Of a stretch of 64,000 bases of DNA, positions 54,719-63,712 are shown one piece after another. The notes beneath the pieces are model-generated. The model did not search any database. It had not been told where the DNA came from and saw only the letters and a program-made list of their open reading frames with translations. The stretch's first letter is position 1, and every line of letters begins with the position of its first letter. The DNA lies in NCBI RefSeq assembly GCF_003788585.1, contig NZ_AYKG01000003.1, positions 19,820 through 83,819 of the forward strand. Direction: 5' to 3'. Position numbers and translations under genes: made by a program. This stretch comes from Salinisphaera japonica YTM-1 (lineage in GTDB: Bacteria; Pseudomonadota; Gammaproteobacteria; Nevskiales; Salinisphaeraceae).

Positions 54719-55870
54719 ATGATCGAATCGCGCTGGCTATGGATATCGACTCGTCTGCCCCTGCTATGCCTGATCACGGGTATATCGAGCGTTGGCCTTG
54801 GCGGCTGTGGCCATGCTGATGCAACAGCCGACGACCCCCGGACCGCCCCGCCGTTGGTCCGCACGGCGATCGTCGAGTCGGCGCCGCCAGCAAGCGTCGC
54901 TTACACGGGGACCGTGGTGGCACGTGTCGAAAGTGATCTTGCGTTTCGGGTATCAGGCAAGGTCATCGCCCGGCTGGTCGAGCGTGGCGAGACTGTCGAA
55001 CACGGCCAGCCCCTGATGCGACTGGATCCAGACGATCTGGCGCTGGCTCAGAACGCACGCCGTGAGTCTGTCGCCGCCGCGCGGGCTCGCGCACAGCAGG
55101 CCCAGGAAGATCTGGCGCGGTATCGTGACCTGCGCGGCAGCGGCGCCATATCCGAATCCACGTATGACCGGATTCAAGCTGCCGCCGAGTCGGCCCAGGC
55201 CGACCTGAACGCAGCACAGGCCAACGCCAAGGTCGCGGGTAATGCCGAGGGGTATGCCGAGCTGATCGCGGATCGCGATGGCGTGATCATGAACACGATG
55301 GCCGAGCCGGGTGAGGTGGTCACCCCCGGCCAGGTCGTGATCCGAATCGCCCAGGCGGGCCCGAGAGAGGCCAAGATCAGCCTGCCCGAAACCGAGCGCC
55401 CGGCGTTGGGCAGCACGGCCCAGGCGATGATCTATGGCCAGGGGGATCGCGCGATCGCCACCCACCTGCGCCTGCTCTCGGACGCCGCGGACCCCGCCAC
55501 GCGCACGTATGAAGCACGCTACGTGCTTGACACGCAAAGCCTCGACGCGCCGCTGGGCGCCACGGTCACGGTCAACGTGGCGCACGCGCCGGACGAGACG
55601 CAGAAACATGCGCTTCAGGTGCCGCTACTGGCTATCCACGATCCGGGAGACGGTCCGGGGTTATGGACCGTTGCCCCCGGCAAGCCCGCAACGGTGCATT
55701 GGAAGCCGGTGGCACTGCTGCGCGTAACCGATCAGAACGCGATTATCAGCGCGGACCTGGCGCTGGGTCAGAAGATCGTGGCGCTCGGCGCCGACCGGCT
55801 CCATCCCGAGGCTCAAGTACGCGTGTCCACGACGGGTGAAACCGATGCGGAGATCCTCGGACGTGAATAA
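54719..55870 (+). CDS. RND efflux periplasmic adaptor (membrane fusion protein)
   Basis: 383-residue lipoprotein with lipobox VGLGGC. The lipoyl/hairpin arrangement is clear: first barrel-sandwich half RVSGKVIARLVERGETVEHG, a long helical hairpin (VAAARARAQQAQEDLARYRD; ESAQADLNAAQANAK), second half DGVIMNTMAEPGEVVTPGQV, then beta barrel. It bridges pump and outer-membrane channel. Its 3' end overlaps the pump gene. Confidence 0.94.
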   Translation: MIESRWLWISTRLPLLCLITGISSVGLGGCGHADATADDPRTAPPLVRTAIVESAPPASVAYTGTVVARVESDLAFRVSGKVIARLVERGETVEHGQPLMRLDPDDLALAQNARRESVAAARARAQQAQEDLARYRDLRGSGAISESTYDRIQAAAESAQADLNAAQANAKVAGNAEGYAELIADRDGVIMNTMAEPGEVVTPGQVVIRIAQAGPREAKISLPETERPALGSTAQAMIYGQGDRAIATHLRLLSDAADPATRTYEARYVLDTQSLDAPLGATVTVNVAHAPDETQKHALQVPLLAIHDPGDGPGLWTVAPGKPATVHWKPVALLRVTDQNAIISADLALGQKIVALGADRLHPEAQVRVSTTGETDAEILGRE

Positions 55871-58800
55871 AACGGGCTTCAATCTGTCGGCGCTCGCGGT
55901 TCGAGAACGATCCGTGACGCTGTTTCTGATCATCTTGATCGGTATCGCCGGCATCGTGGCTTTCTACGGCCTGGGCCGCGAGGAGGATCCTGCGTTCACG
56001 GTCAAGGTCATGACGGTCGTGACCGCGTGGCCGGGGGCCACCGCCAAGGAAATGCAGGATCAGGTCGCCGACAAGCTCGAAAAGCGGCTACAGGAGCTGC
56101 GCTACTACGACCATACCGACACCTTCACCCGGCCGGGTCTTGCTTTCACCAAACTCCAGCTACTGGACAGTACACCGCCCGACGAGGTCTCGGAGCAGTT
56201 CTACCAGGCCCGCAAGAAGCTACGTGACGAAACCGACAACTTGCCGAAAGGCGTTATCGGGCCCGAGGTCAACGACGAATACTCGGATGTGACCTTCGCG
56301 CTCTATGCACTCAACGCTAAGGACGAGCCCCAGCGCCTGCTGGTGCGTGACGCCGAGCGGCTGCGCCAACAGTTACTGCACGTGCCGGGCGTAAAGAAAG
56401 TGAACCTGATCGGCGAGCAGGACGAGCGCATCTATATCAATTTTTCGCATGAGCGCCTGGCCAAACTCGGCCTCACGCCGCAGCGGGTGTTTGCCGCCCT
56501 CAATAATGAAAACGAGATGACGCCCTCGGGCTCGATAGAGACCAGCGGGCCGCGTGTATATGTGCGCCTGGATAACGATCTCGACGATCTGGACACGATT
56601 CGCGATACCCCGGTCGTCGTTGCCGGCCAAAGCCTGCGGGTAGGCGATATCGCCACCGTCACCCGCGGCTACGAAGACCCGGCCAGTTTCATCGTGCACA
56701 ACGCCGGCCAGCAGAGCCTACTGCTGGGCGTGGTCATGCGCCCGGGCTGGAACGGGCTGGACCTGGGGGCGGCCCTGGCCGATGAGGTCGCCGCGATCAA
56801 CCAGGATCTGCCGCTGGGTATCCACCTGCGAGAAGTCACTGATCAATCGGTCAACATCAAGGCCGCGGTCGATCAGTTCATGGTCAAGTTTGTTGTCGCT
56901 CTGCTCGTGGTCATGCTCGTCAGTTTTCTCAGCATGGGCTGGCGAGCGGGCCTGGTGGTGGCCGCGGCGGTACCGCTGACGCTGGCCATGGTGTTCGTGA
57001 TCATGGCGGCCACGGGCAAGAACTTTGACCGAATCACGCTGGGCTCACTGATTCTGGCACTGGGCCTGCTGGTCGACGACGCCATCATCGCGATCGAGAT
57101 GATGGTGGTCAAAATGGAAGAAGGCATCGAGCGCGTGGCCGCTGCGGCTTATGCCTGGCGCTATACCGCCGCGCCCATGCTGGCCGGCACGCTGGTGACC
57201 ACCATCGGCTTTCTGCCCAACGGGTTTGCCCGCTCCGCGGCCGGTGAATATACCCACAATATGTTCTGGATTGTGGGTATCGCGCTGCTTTGCTCTTGGG
57301 TCGTGGCGGTGGTGTTCACGCCGTATCTGGGCGTCAAGCTGCTGCCCAAGATCCAGGGCCACGCCACCAGTCCCGGCGCGGTCTACGACACGCCGCGCTA
57401 TCGACGTTTTCGCTCGGCGCTGATACGGATCATTGCCCACAAATGGCTGACTGCGGCCATCGTTGTCGTGCTGTTTGTGGCATCCGTGTTGGGTATGTCG
57501 GTGGTCAAGAAACAGTTCTTCCCGATTTCGGATCGGCCTGAAGTGCTGGTTGAAATACAGATGCCCTACGGCACGGCCATCGGCCAGACCGAAGCCGCCA
57601 CAAAACAGGTCGAGGCCTGGCTTAGAGAACAAGATGAGTCGGAAGTCGTCACCGCTTATATCGGTCAGGGCGCACCGCGCTTTTATTTCTCCATGGGCCA
57701 GGAGTTGCCCGATCCGTCGTTTGCCAAAATCGTGATTCGTACCGCCAGCCAGGCCGAGCGTGATGCCCTGCAGCACCGTTTGCGCACGGCCGTGGCCAAC
57801 GGCCTGGCGCCTGCCGCCCAGGTCCGGGTCACGCAACTGGTCTTTGGCCCGTATTCGCCCTACCCCGTGATGTATCGCGTATCCGGCCCGGATACCGAGC
57901 GCCTGCGCGATATCGCTGATCAGGTGGCCACTGTCATGCGGGCCAGTCCCCTGACTCGAACGGTCAATCAAGACTGGGGGGCCAAGGTGCCCGCGCTGCA
58001 TTTCGCGCTCGATGCCAACCGGCTGCAGGCGATGGGGCTCAATGCGCAATCAGCCGCCCAGCAGCTTCAGTTCCTGCTGAGCGGGGCACAGATCACCCAG
58101 GTACGCGAAGATATTCGTACCGTGGAGATGATGGCCCGGGCCGCTGGTGATGTCCGGCTTGACCCGGCCCGTATCAAGGATCTGTCGCTTGTCGGCGACC
58201 AGGGCCAGCGTGTGCCGCTGGCCCAGATCGGCGAGCTCTCGGTCGAGCAGGAAGCACCGATCATGCGCCGCCGGGATCGCACGCCAACCATCACCGTGCG
58301 TAGCGATGTTGCCCCCGGTCTACAGCCGCCGGATGTCTCCAGCACGATCACTGCCGAGCTTAAGCATCTGCGAGAAACGCTGCCCTCGGGCTATGACATC
58401 GCCGAGGCCGGCTCGATCGAGGAATCCGGCAAATCCCAGAAAGCACTGCTGCCGCTGTTTCCGCTGATGGTGGCCGCGACCTTGTTGATCATTATCATTC
58501 AGGTGCGCTCGATATCGGCCATGTTCATGGTGTTTTTGACCAGCCCGCTGGGCCTGATCGGGGTGGTGCCCACGCTGATCGTCTTCCAGCAGCCGTTCGG
58601 TATCAACGCCCTCGTGGGTCTGATCGCGCTGTCGGGGATCATCATGCGTAACACGCTGATTCTCATCGGCCAGATCGATGTGAATCGACAAAACGGGCTC
58701 GACGAGTTTCATGCCGTCATCGAAGCCACGGTACAGCGCTCGCGCCCGGTGCTTCTGACCGCGGCGGCGGCCATGCTGGCGTTCGTGCCGCTTACCCATT

Positions 58801-58943
58801 CGGTGTTCTGGGGCACGCTGGCCTACACCCTGATCGGCGGCACGTTTGCCGGCACCATTCTCACGCTGGTCTTTCTGCCGGCCATGTATGCCATCTGGTA
58901 CGGCCTTCGCCCCGGCGACGCCGATCCCAAGGCACAAGGATAA
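55863..58943 (+). CDS. RND efflux pump, inner-membrane transporter
   Basis: About 1026 residues with 12 membrane segments and two large periplasmic loops. The proton-relay Asp pair is in LILALGLLVDDAIIAIEMMV (TM4). The N-terminus FNLSALAVRERSVTLFLII fits the AcrB/Czc-like hydrophobe exporters that accompany NodT channels. Start uncertain: GTG 55863 (MNKTGFNLSALAV) matches homologues; ATG 55845 and GTG 55836 are further upstream. GGAG lies ten bases before GTG 55863. It overlaps the adaptor stop. Confidence 0.95.
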   Translation: MNKTGFNLSALAVRERSVTLFLIILIGIAGIVAFYGLGREEDPAFTVKVMTVVTAWPGATAKEMQDQVADKLEKRLQELRYYDHTDTFTRPGLAFTKLQLLDSTPPDEVSEQFYQARKKLRDETDNLPKGVIGPEVNDEYSDVTFALYALNAKDEPQRLLVRDAERLRQQLLHVPGVKKVNLIGEQDERIYINFSHERLAKLGLTPQRVFAALNNENEMTPSGSIETSGPRVYVRLDNDLDDLDTIRDTPVVVAGQSLRVGDIATVTRGYEDPASFIVHNAGQQSLLLGVVMRPGWNGLDLGAALADEVAAINQDLPLGIHLREVTDQSVNIKAAVDQFMVKFVVALLVVMLVSFLSMGWRAGLVVAAAVPLTLAMVFVIMAATGKNFDRITLGSLILALGLLVDDAIIAIEMMVVKMEEGIERVAAAAYAWRYTAAPMLAGTLVTTIGFLPNGFARSAAGEYTHNMFWIVGIALLCSWVVAVVFTPYLGVKLLPKIQGHATSPGAVYDTPRYRRFRSALIRIIAHKWLTAAIVVVLFVASVLGMSVVKKQFFPISDRPEVLVEIQMPYGTAIGQTEAATKQVEAWLREQDESEVVTAYIGQGAPRFYFSMGQELPDPSFAKIVIRTASQAERDALQHRLRTAVANGLAPAAQVRVTQLVFGPYSPYPVMYRVSGPDTERLRDIADQVATVMRASPLTRTVNQDWGAKVPALHFALDANRLQAMGLNAQSAAQQLQFLLSGAQITQVREDIRTVEMMARAAGDVRLDPARIKDLSLVGDQGQRVPLAQIGELSVEQEAPIMRRRDRTPTITVRSDVAPGLQPPDVSSTITAELKHLRETLPSGYDIAEAGSIEESGKSQKALLPLFPLMVAATLLIIIIQVRSISAMFMVFLTSPLGLIGVVPTLIVFQQPFGINALVGLIALSGIIMRNTLILIGQIDVNRQNGLDEFHAVIEATVQRSRPVLLTAAAAMLAFVPLTHSVFWGTLAYTLIGGTFAGTILTLVFLPAMYAIWYGLRPGDADPKAQG

Positions 58944-58947
58944 CGCC

Positions 58948-59200
58948 ATGACTTCATCAAAACACCCACGCACCCTGATTACCGGCGCGTCCAGCGGTCT
59001 GGGGGCCTTTTTTGCCCAAGCCTATGCCAAAAAACATGATGACGCCGCCCGAACCGGTGGTAAACGCGGGCATTGCAGGTCTGGAGCGTGGGCGGGCCAG
59101 CGTGGTGGCCGGCTGGATGAATAAATTCACCGCACAAACCAATCGGATATCGCCGCGGGCCATGCAGCGAAAGATCATGCAACACGTCATGAGTGGCTGA
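58948..59200 (+). pseudogene. Short-chain dehydrogenase remnant with internal deletion and frameshift
   Basis: ATG 58948 starts a normal SDR N-terminus, TLITGASSGLGAFFAQAYAK, the Rossmann glycine motif, but the frame stops matching after about 29 residues. From about 59034 the second frame gives the C-terminus of an SDR (MMTPPEPVVNAGIAGLERGR, WMNKFTAQTNRISPRAMQRK) ending at 59200. The central catalytic part (about 170 residues including YxxxK) is missing. The segment directly follows the pump gene and was probably once the fifth gene of that unit. Confidence 0.8.
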
Positions 59201-59294
59201 ACGCCCGTGTTTACGGGGCAACTGCTCAGATGCCACAGGCGGCAAGTCACAACCTGGCACCTGCGCCTCAAGCGCTGCCAATACGGAGGGGGTC

Positions 59295-60482
59295 ATGAAT
59301 AGCAAAAGACATGCCGGATTCGATATCCGCTCGTTCACGTACAGCAACGATCGACAACGTGTTTCGCCACGCGCCAGGCGCCGCCTTGTGATGAATGAAA
59401 CACTTGCGCCCGTGTGCGGGGCACGCGGCCCGGGCAGTCTCCTGGGCCGTGCCTATACAAGCGCCCTGTCATTGGTCTTCGGGCTTGGTCTGTTGGTGAT
59501 CACGGCCACCGTCTCGGCCGCCCCGGCCAAAGAGCGCACGTTCTGTATCTTTGACCCCGTCGGGGCCAACGGCGTGTTCTATCAGATCGCGCAGAACTAT
59601 GTGATTCAGGCCAACGCCTGGGGCTATAAACTCAAGCCCCGGGCCTATACCGACGAACAGGTCGCTGCCCGCGATTTCAAGGCCGGGCGTTGTGATCTGG
59701 CCGCGTTGACCGGCATCAAGACCATCAACTTCGTCAAATTCGCCGGCTCTCTGGATATGGTGGGCGGGCTTCAGACCTATGACCAGGAGCGGACGGCAAT
59801 CCGCGTCATGTCGAGCCCGAAAGCCGCACCGTACATGCAGGAAAACGGCTATGAAGTCGTCGGCGTCATGCCGTTTGGCAAGGTGTTCATTTTCGCGCGC
59901 CGGAAACAATATCTGGACAGCTTGGCCGATAGCGCCGGGAAGAAAATCGCGGTACTGACCGGCGACAAACAACAAACGACGATCGTGGATGCGGCCGGGG
60001 CGTCGGCAGTCAACGCATCGATTGCCACGTTCGGGCCGATGTTCACCAACGGCTCGGTCGATATGGCGTTCGCACCGGCCATCGCTTACGACGGGCTCGA
60101 ACTCTCCAAAGGGCTTGGCCAGCAAGGCGGCATTGCCGATCTGGTGCTATCGATGCTGTCGGTACAGATCATCGTGCATCAGGGACGTTTCCCCGACGAC
60201 TTCGGCGCCCGGTCACGTCGCTGGGTCATCGATCATCTGTTTGATAAGGCGCTGGTTCGGATGCGCGCCGCCGAAGATGATGTTTTGCCGCGTCACTGGG
60301 TCGATATCAGCCCCCAGAACAAGGCCCGATATGTCGAGCTGCTACGCCGCGCGCGGGGTGATCTCTGGGCCAGCGGCTGGTACGACCATCGCATGCAACA
60401 TCTGCTCAAGAAGATTCGCTGCGACAGCGACTCGGCAAGAGCCGAATGTAGCCAGGCCACCGAAGGCGGAGCGGCAAACTAG
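59295..60482 (+). CDS. Periplasmic solute-binding-like protein (possible DUF6091)
   Basis: ATG 59295 has GGAGGGGG upstream and gives 395 residues; however the signal peptide (LSLVFGLGLLVITATVSAAP) lies about 50-70 residues in, so ATG 59391 is a reasonable alternative. The mature part RTFCIFDPVGANGVFYQIAQ, then DFKAGRCDLAALTGIKT, looks like a periplasmic binding protein of the kind annotated as putative solute-binding protein in oil-degrading gammaproteobacteria. It is next to efflux genes but no transporter partners follow. Ligand unknown. Confidence 0.7.
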   Translation: MNSKRHAGFDIRSFTYSNDRQRVSPRARRRLVMNETLAPVCGARGPGSLLGRAYTSALSLVFGLGLLVITATVSAAPAKERTFCIFDPVGANGVFYQIAQNYVIQANAWGYKLKPRAYTDEQVAARDFKAGRCDLAALTGIKTINFVKFAGSLDMVGGLQTYDQERTAIRVMSSPKAAPYMQENGYEVVGVMPFGKVFIFARRKQYLDSLADSAGKKIAVLTGDKQQTTIVDAAGASAVNASIATFGPMFTNGSVDMAFAPAIAYDGLELSKGLGQQGGIADLVLSMLSVQIIVHQGRFPDDFGARSRRWVIDHLFDKALVRMRAAEDDVLPRHWVDISPQNKARYVELLRRARGDLWASGWYDHRMQHLLKKIRCDSDSARAECSQATEGGAAN

Positions 60483-60554
60483 AAGATGGTTGGCCGCCCC
60501 TGGCCGACAGCGCGCCGTGCGCTTGTCGGCTGTAGGCGGCCGACAACACCCAAT

Positions 60555-61157
60555 TCAGGCGCGCTGATATTGCCATAGCGTGGCCGGCGGCCAGTTATGT
60601 CGAACACGCGCAACGCGCTGGGCGTAATAGCCCCACCCGGCCAATGCGCGCTGGCGCACCGGTGAGCCGGGCAGATACGTGATTTGGGTCATGACCGCCG
60701 TGGGTGCGGCATGAGCGAAACAGCCATCGAGAACCGCTTTCTGGTCGGCTTTTGCAAAGTTGAGTATCGGCAGGGTCGAGACGATGGCGCTGACGTGCTC
60801 GTAACCACCCCGCGCCAAGGCGTCACCCAGCGTGGGCGCCAGGTCACGAGCATCCAGGCAGCGCATGCCTTCAGGACCAAAGCGCCGGCACAGCCGGGCA
60901 TGAAGAATATGATCGGCTTCGATGACGATCAGCCGCTCGCGAGCCAGTCCGTTTTCCAGCAGTGCCGCGGTAATGGGGCCGGTACCGGCGCCGAGTTCCA
61001 CGACGAGGCCGTCGGGCGCGCCGGCCAGCTGGCGCACGAACGCCCGACCGACATCGCCGCTGCTGGGCGCCCAGGTCGCTATCTGGCGTGGCTTGGTCAG
61101 CCATAGCCGGCACAGGGTGGCGATATCGGCCAGCGGTTGTGGGGTTTGGGTTGGCAT
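60555..61157 (-). CDS. Class I SAM-dependent methyltransferase, phospholipid N-methyltransferase-like
   Basis: 200 residues with SAM-binding motif VVELGAGTGPITAALLENGL (motif I) and a VIEADHILHARL loop. The TKPRQIATWAPSSGDVGRAF N-terminus and the C-terminal PVRQRALAGWGYYAQRV segment recall PmtA-type phospholipid methyltransferases that use phosphatidylethanolamine. This is supported weakly by the neighbouring OlsB-like gene. Start ATG 61157 chosen over ATG 61181; ribosome-binding site weak. Divergent from the acyltransferase. Confidence 0.7.
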   Translation of the reverse strand: MPTQTPQPLADIATLCRLWLTKPRQIATWAPSSGDVGRAFVRQLAGAPDGLVVELGAGTGPITAALLENGLARERLIVIEADHILHARLCRRFGPEGMRCLDARDLAPTLGDALARGGYEHVSAIVSTLPILNFAKADQKAVLDGCFAHAAPTAVMTQITYLPGSPVRQRALAGWGYYAQRVARVRHNWPPATLWQYQRA

Positions 61158-61340
61158 GGCCCCAGTCAACACGCCGTACATGACCGGGCAGTGACAGCGC
61201 CCCGATCCGAGGCACGCGCCACGATCGTGCGGCGCTCGTTGTCATGGGCCCGTCATCGCCAGGTCATCGGCGCATCATCTGAGACGCGGAGACTGCGTGG
61301 CAAGTCACCTTCACAAGTGATCCACGAAAGGCGCTTGCTT

Positions 61341-62147
61341 ATGTCTGCCGTACTCTCGATGCCTGTCGCGCCCCGCCCGAGTGGCGGCTTTTATCACGAA
61401 TTCGCCCAGACCGATGCCGACGTCGCCGAAAGCCTGGCGCTGCGCCATCGCGTGTTCGTTGAGGAGAAAGGCGCACGAGCCGCCGGCGCCCCCGGGCGCG
61501 AAACCGATGCGCTGGATGCGTATTGCCTGCATATCGGCGTACGTGATTCGACCACCCATCGCCTGGTGGCCAGTACGCGGGCATTGACCCACGAGGCCGC
61601 GATTGTGGCCGGCGGGTTTTATTCAGCGACCGAGTTTGATATCGCGGCGGTACTGGAACGGCCCGGGCGGTTTCTGGAGATCGGACGCACCTGCGTGGAC
61701 CCGGCCTATCGCAGCGGCGCGGCCATCACCGCCCTGTGGGCCGGCCTGGCCGATCTGATCCGCGGGGACGATTATGATCACCTGATCGGCTGCGCGAGTA
61801 TCGACTTGGCCGGCGGCCTGGGCCAGGCGCATGCGATCTGTAACCGTATCCTGGCCCGCCAGCCCGCCCCGGCGGATTGCCGGGTCGCGCCCTATCGTGC
61901 GTTGCCCGAGCCAGGCACCAGCGAGATGGCACAAAGCATCAGCCTGCCGCCGCTGATCAAGGCCTATTTGCGTATCGGCGCCCGAGTCGGCGGCGCGCCC
62001 TGCCACGACCCGGATTTCAACGTGGCCGATGTGTTCATGCATCTAGATCTGGCGGCACTGACCCCGCGCTATGCGCGTCATTTTCTAGGCGTGGCCCCAC
62101 CAGGCGGGCACGCTGGCCAAACGCGATTACAAGCGGCAAGACGATAG
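61341..62147 (+). CDS. GNAT-fold acyltransferase, OlsB-like
   Basis: 268 residues. Resembles the N-acyltransferase family that acylates ornithine with acyl-ACP in ornithine-lipid synthesis: ESLALRHRVFVEEKGA, DAYCLHIGVRDSTTHRLVAS, and FLEIGRTCVDPAYRSGAAIT, where the GRTCVDPAYR motif is characteristic. ATG 61341 is chosen. The companion OlsA is not in the window. The PmtA-like gene beside it suggests a membrane-lipid locus. Function inferred from motifs. Confidence 0.75.
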   Translation: MSAVLSMPVAPRPSGGFYHEFAQTDADVAESLALRHRVFVEEKGARAAGAPGRETDALDAYCLHIGVRDSTTHRLVASTRALTHEAAIVAGGFYSATEFDIAAVLERPGRFLEIGRTCVDPAYRSGAAITALWAGLADLIRGDDYDHLIGCASIDLAGGLGQAHAICNRILARQPAPADCRVAPYRALPEPGTSEMAQSISLPPLIKAYLRIGARVGGAPCHDPDFNVADVFMHLDLAALTPRYARHFLGVAPPGGHAGQTRLQAARR

Positions 62148-62202
62148 CCCCGTACAACGCCATCTTCGGTAAGCTGCACGCTTTTCGACGAAGGGCCGTT
62201 TC

Positions 62203-62991
62203 GTGGGCGATCTGATCAATGTGGTGCTGCTCGGCATCATCGAGGGCATTACCGAGTTTCTACCGATTTCCAGCACCGGACACTTGTTGATCGCCGAACG
62301 CTGGCTGGGGCTGCGCTCGGACCTGTTCAATATCGTGATCCAGGCCGGCGCGATTCTGGCGGTCTGTTTGATCTATCGCACACGGCTCTACGAATTGGCG
62401 ACCGGTTGGCGCGATTCAGAAACACGCGCCTATCTGGGTAAATTGACGCTGGCTTTTCTCATCACGGCCGTACTTGGCCTGATCGCGGTCAAGGCCGGGT
62501 TTTCCCTGCCCACGGAAATCGGGCCGGTGGCCTGGGCGCTGATCATCGGCGGGATCTGGATGATCGTGGCCGAACAGGTTGCCGCGCGCCGGCCGCATTC
62601 GGCGCATGTGACCTGGACGGTCGCGATTCTGGTAGGTATCGCCCAGATGGTGGCGGGTTTGTTTCCCGGCACGTCACGCTCGGCGACCACGATTTTCGTT
62701 GCCCTGCTGGCCGGCACGAACGACCGTAGTGCGGCCACCGAGTTCGCGTTTCTGGTGGGTATCCCGACCATGTTCGCCGCCAGTGGCTATGAGCTAGTCT
62801 CCGAGGTACAGGCCGGGCACGCCGCGCATATCGACTGGCCCGGTGTGATCGTTGGCTTTGTGGTGTCGACCCTCGTCGCCTTTGTCGCCGTCAAATGGCT
62901 GCTGCGTTATATCCAGAGCCATCGATTCACCGCGTTTGCCGTGTATCGCATCATCTTCGGGGCGGCTTTGTTGCTCTGGATCGGCGGCTAG
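62203..62991 (+). CDS. uppP: Undecaprenyl-diphosphatase
   Basis: Recycles undecaprenyl pyrophosphate at the membrane for peptidoglycan synthesis (BacA type). 262 residues, polytopic. Diagnostic motifs: EGITEFLPISSTGHLLIAE near the N-terminus and LFPGTSRSATTIF mid-protein, which form the active site. Starts with GTG 62203. 55 bp after the acyltransferase stop. Confidence 0.96.
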   Translation: MGDLINVVLLGIIEGITEFLPISSTGHLLIAERWLGLRSDLFNIVIQAGAILAVCLIYRTRLYELATGWRDSETRAYLGKLTLAFLITAVLGLIAVKAGFSLPTEIGPVAWALIIGGIWMIVAEQVAARRPHSAHVTWTVAILVGIAQMVAGLFPGTSRSATTIFVALLAGTNDRSAATEFAFLVGIPTMFAASGYELVSEVQAGHAAHIDWPGVIVGFVVSTLVAFVAVKWLLRYIQSHRFTAFAVYRIIFGAALLLWIGG

Positions 62992-63010
62992 AAGCACCGT
63001 GCCGGCGTGA

Positions 63011-63343
63011 CTATTCGATCCAGACGAGCACGAGCGTAAGCACGCCGAGCGAGGCTGTGCCCAGGCTCAACAGTGTGATCGTGGCCGGGGCGGCAAGTGG
63101 TTCGGGCAACGGGCGCCGATCGAGCACCCGGCGCCGGCGTGTGCTCATCAGCCAGGTCATCAGCCACAGCATGGCCGCCAGGCCGATCGCACTCGCTTCA
63201 ACCCAGACCGGGCCCTGCAGGTGATGTTGCAAGGCGAACAAGGCGCCGTTGACGGCACAGGACAACGCCGTACGGGACCAAGCCAGATCCGTACGTTCGG
63301 CCTGCAGGCCTGCCTCGCTCGGTGACTGGTTGGCGGCGCTCAT
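63011..63343 (-). CDS. DUF202 membrane protein (short, YidG-like)
   Basis: 110 residues with an N-terminal ERTDLAWSRTALS motif and three membrane segments, the DUF202 pattern of YidG/YidH. Function unknown. Its ATG follows the stop of the second DUF202 gene directly (the codons abut at 63343/63344), so the two form an operon. Confidence 0.85.
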   Translation of the reverse strand: MSAANQSPSEAGLQAERTDLAWSRTALSCAVNGALFALQHHLQGPVWVEASAIGLAAMLWLMTWLMSTRRRRVLDRRPLPEPLAAPATITLLSLGTASLGVLTLVLVWIE

Positions 63344-63712
63344 CTAGTTCACGCCGTAGCGCAGCACCAGACCCACGACCAGTCCACCGATCGCCATGAC
63401 GCCGATCGATAACGCCCAGGGCATGACCGTGCCGGGCAAGGCCTGGCTGCGCCGCATGGCGAGCTGGGTGCTGCGCCAGCGCAGCGCGCTGCCGGCAACG
63501 ACCGCGATGCTGATGATCGCCAGCGACGAGGCGATGATCTGGCGCGCCAGCGGCACGCCCAGATCGGGCACCAACTGCGTGATGGCAACGGCCCCGGCCA
63601 GCAAGGCCAACGCCGTTCGTATCCAGGCCAGAAACGTACGTTCGTTGGCCAGAGTGAAACGATAATCCGGCTCACATTCTTCGGTCGCGGGTCTGTCCGT
63701 GGGCTTGGCCAT
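63344..63712 (-). CDS. DUF202 membrane protein (YidH-like)
   Basis: 122 residues. NERTFLAWIRTALALLAGAV is the classic DUF202 motif and three membrane spans follow. ATG 63712 (MAKPTDRPATEE) is chosen; the longer frame to 63976 is not conserved. Partner of the shorter DUF202 gene directly downstream. Function unknown. The last 288 bp of the window (63713-64000) hold no gene I can support. Confidence 0.87.
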   Translation of the reverse strand: MAKPTDRPATEECEPDYRFTLANERTFLAWIRTALALLAGAVAITQLVPDLGVPLARQIIASSLAIISIAVVAGSALRWRSTQLAMRRSQALPGTVMPWALSIGVMAIGGLVVGLVLRYGVN

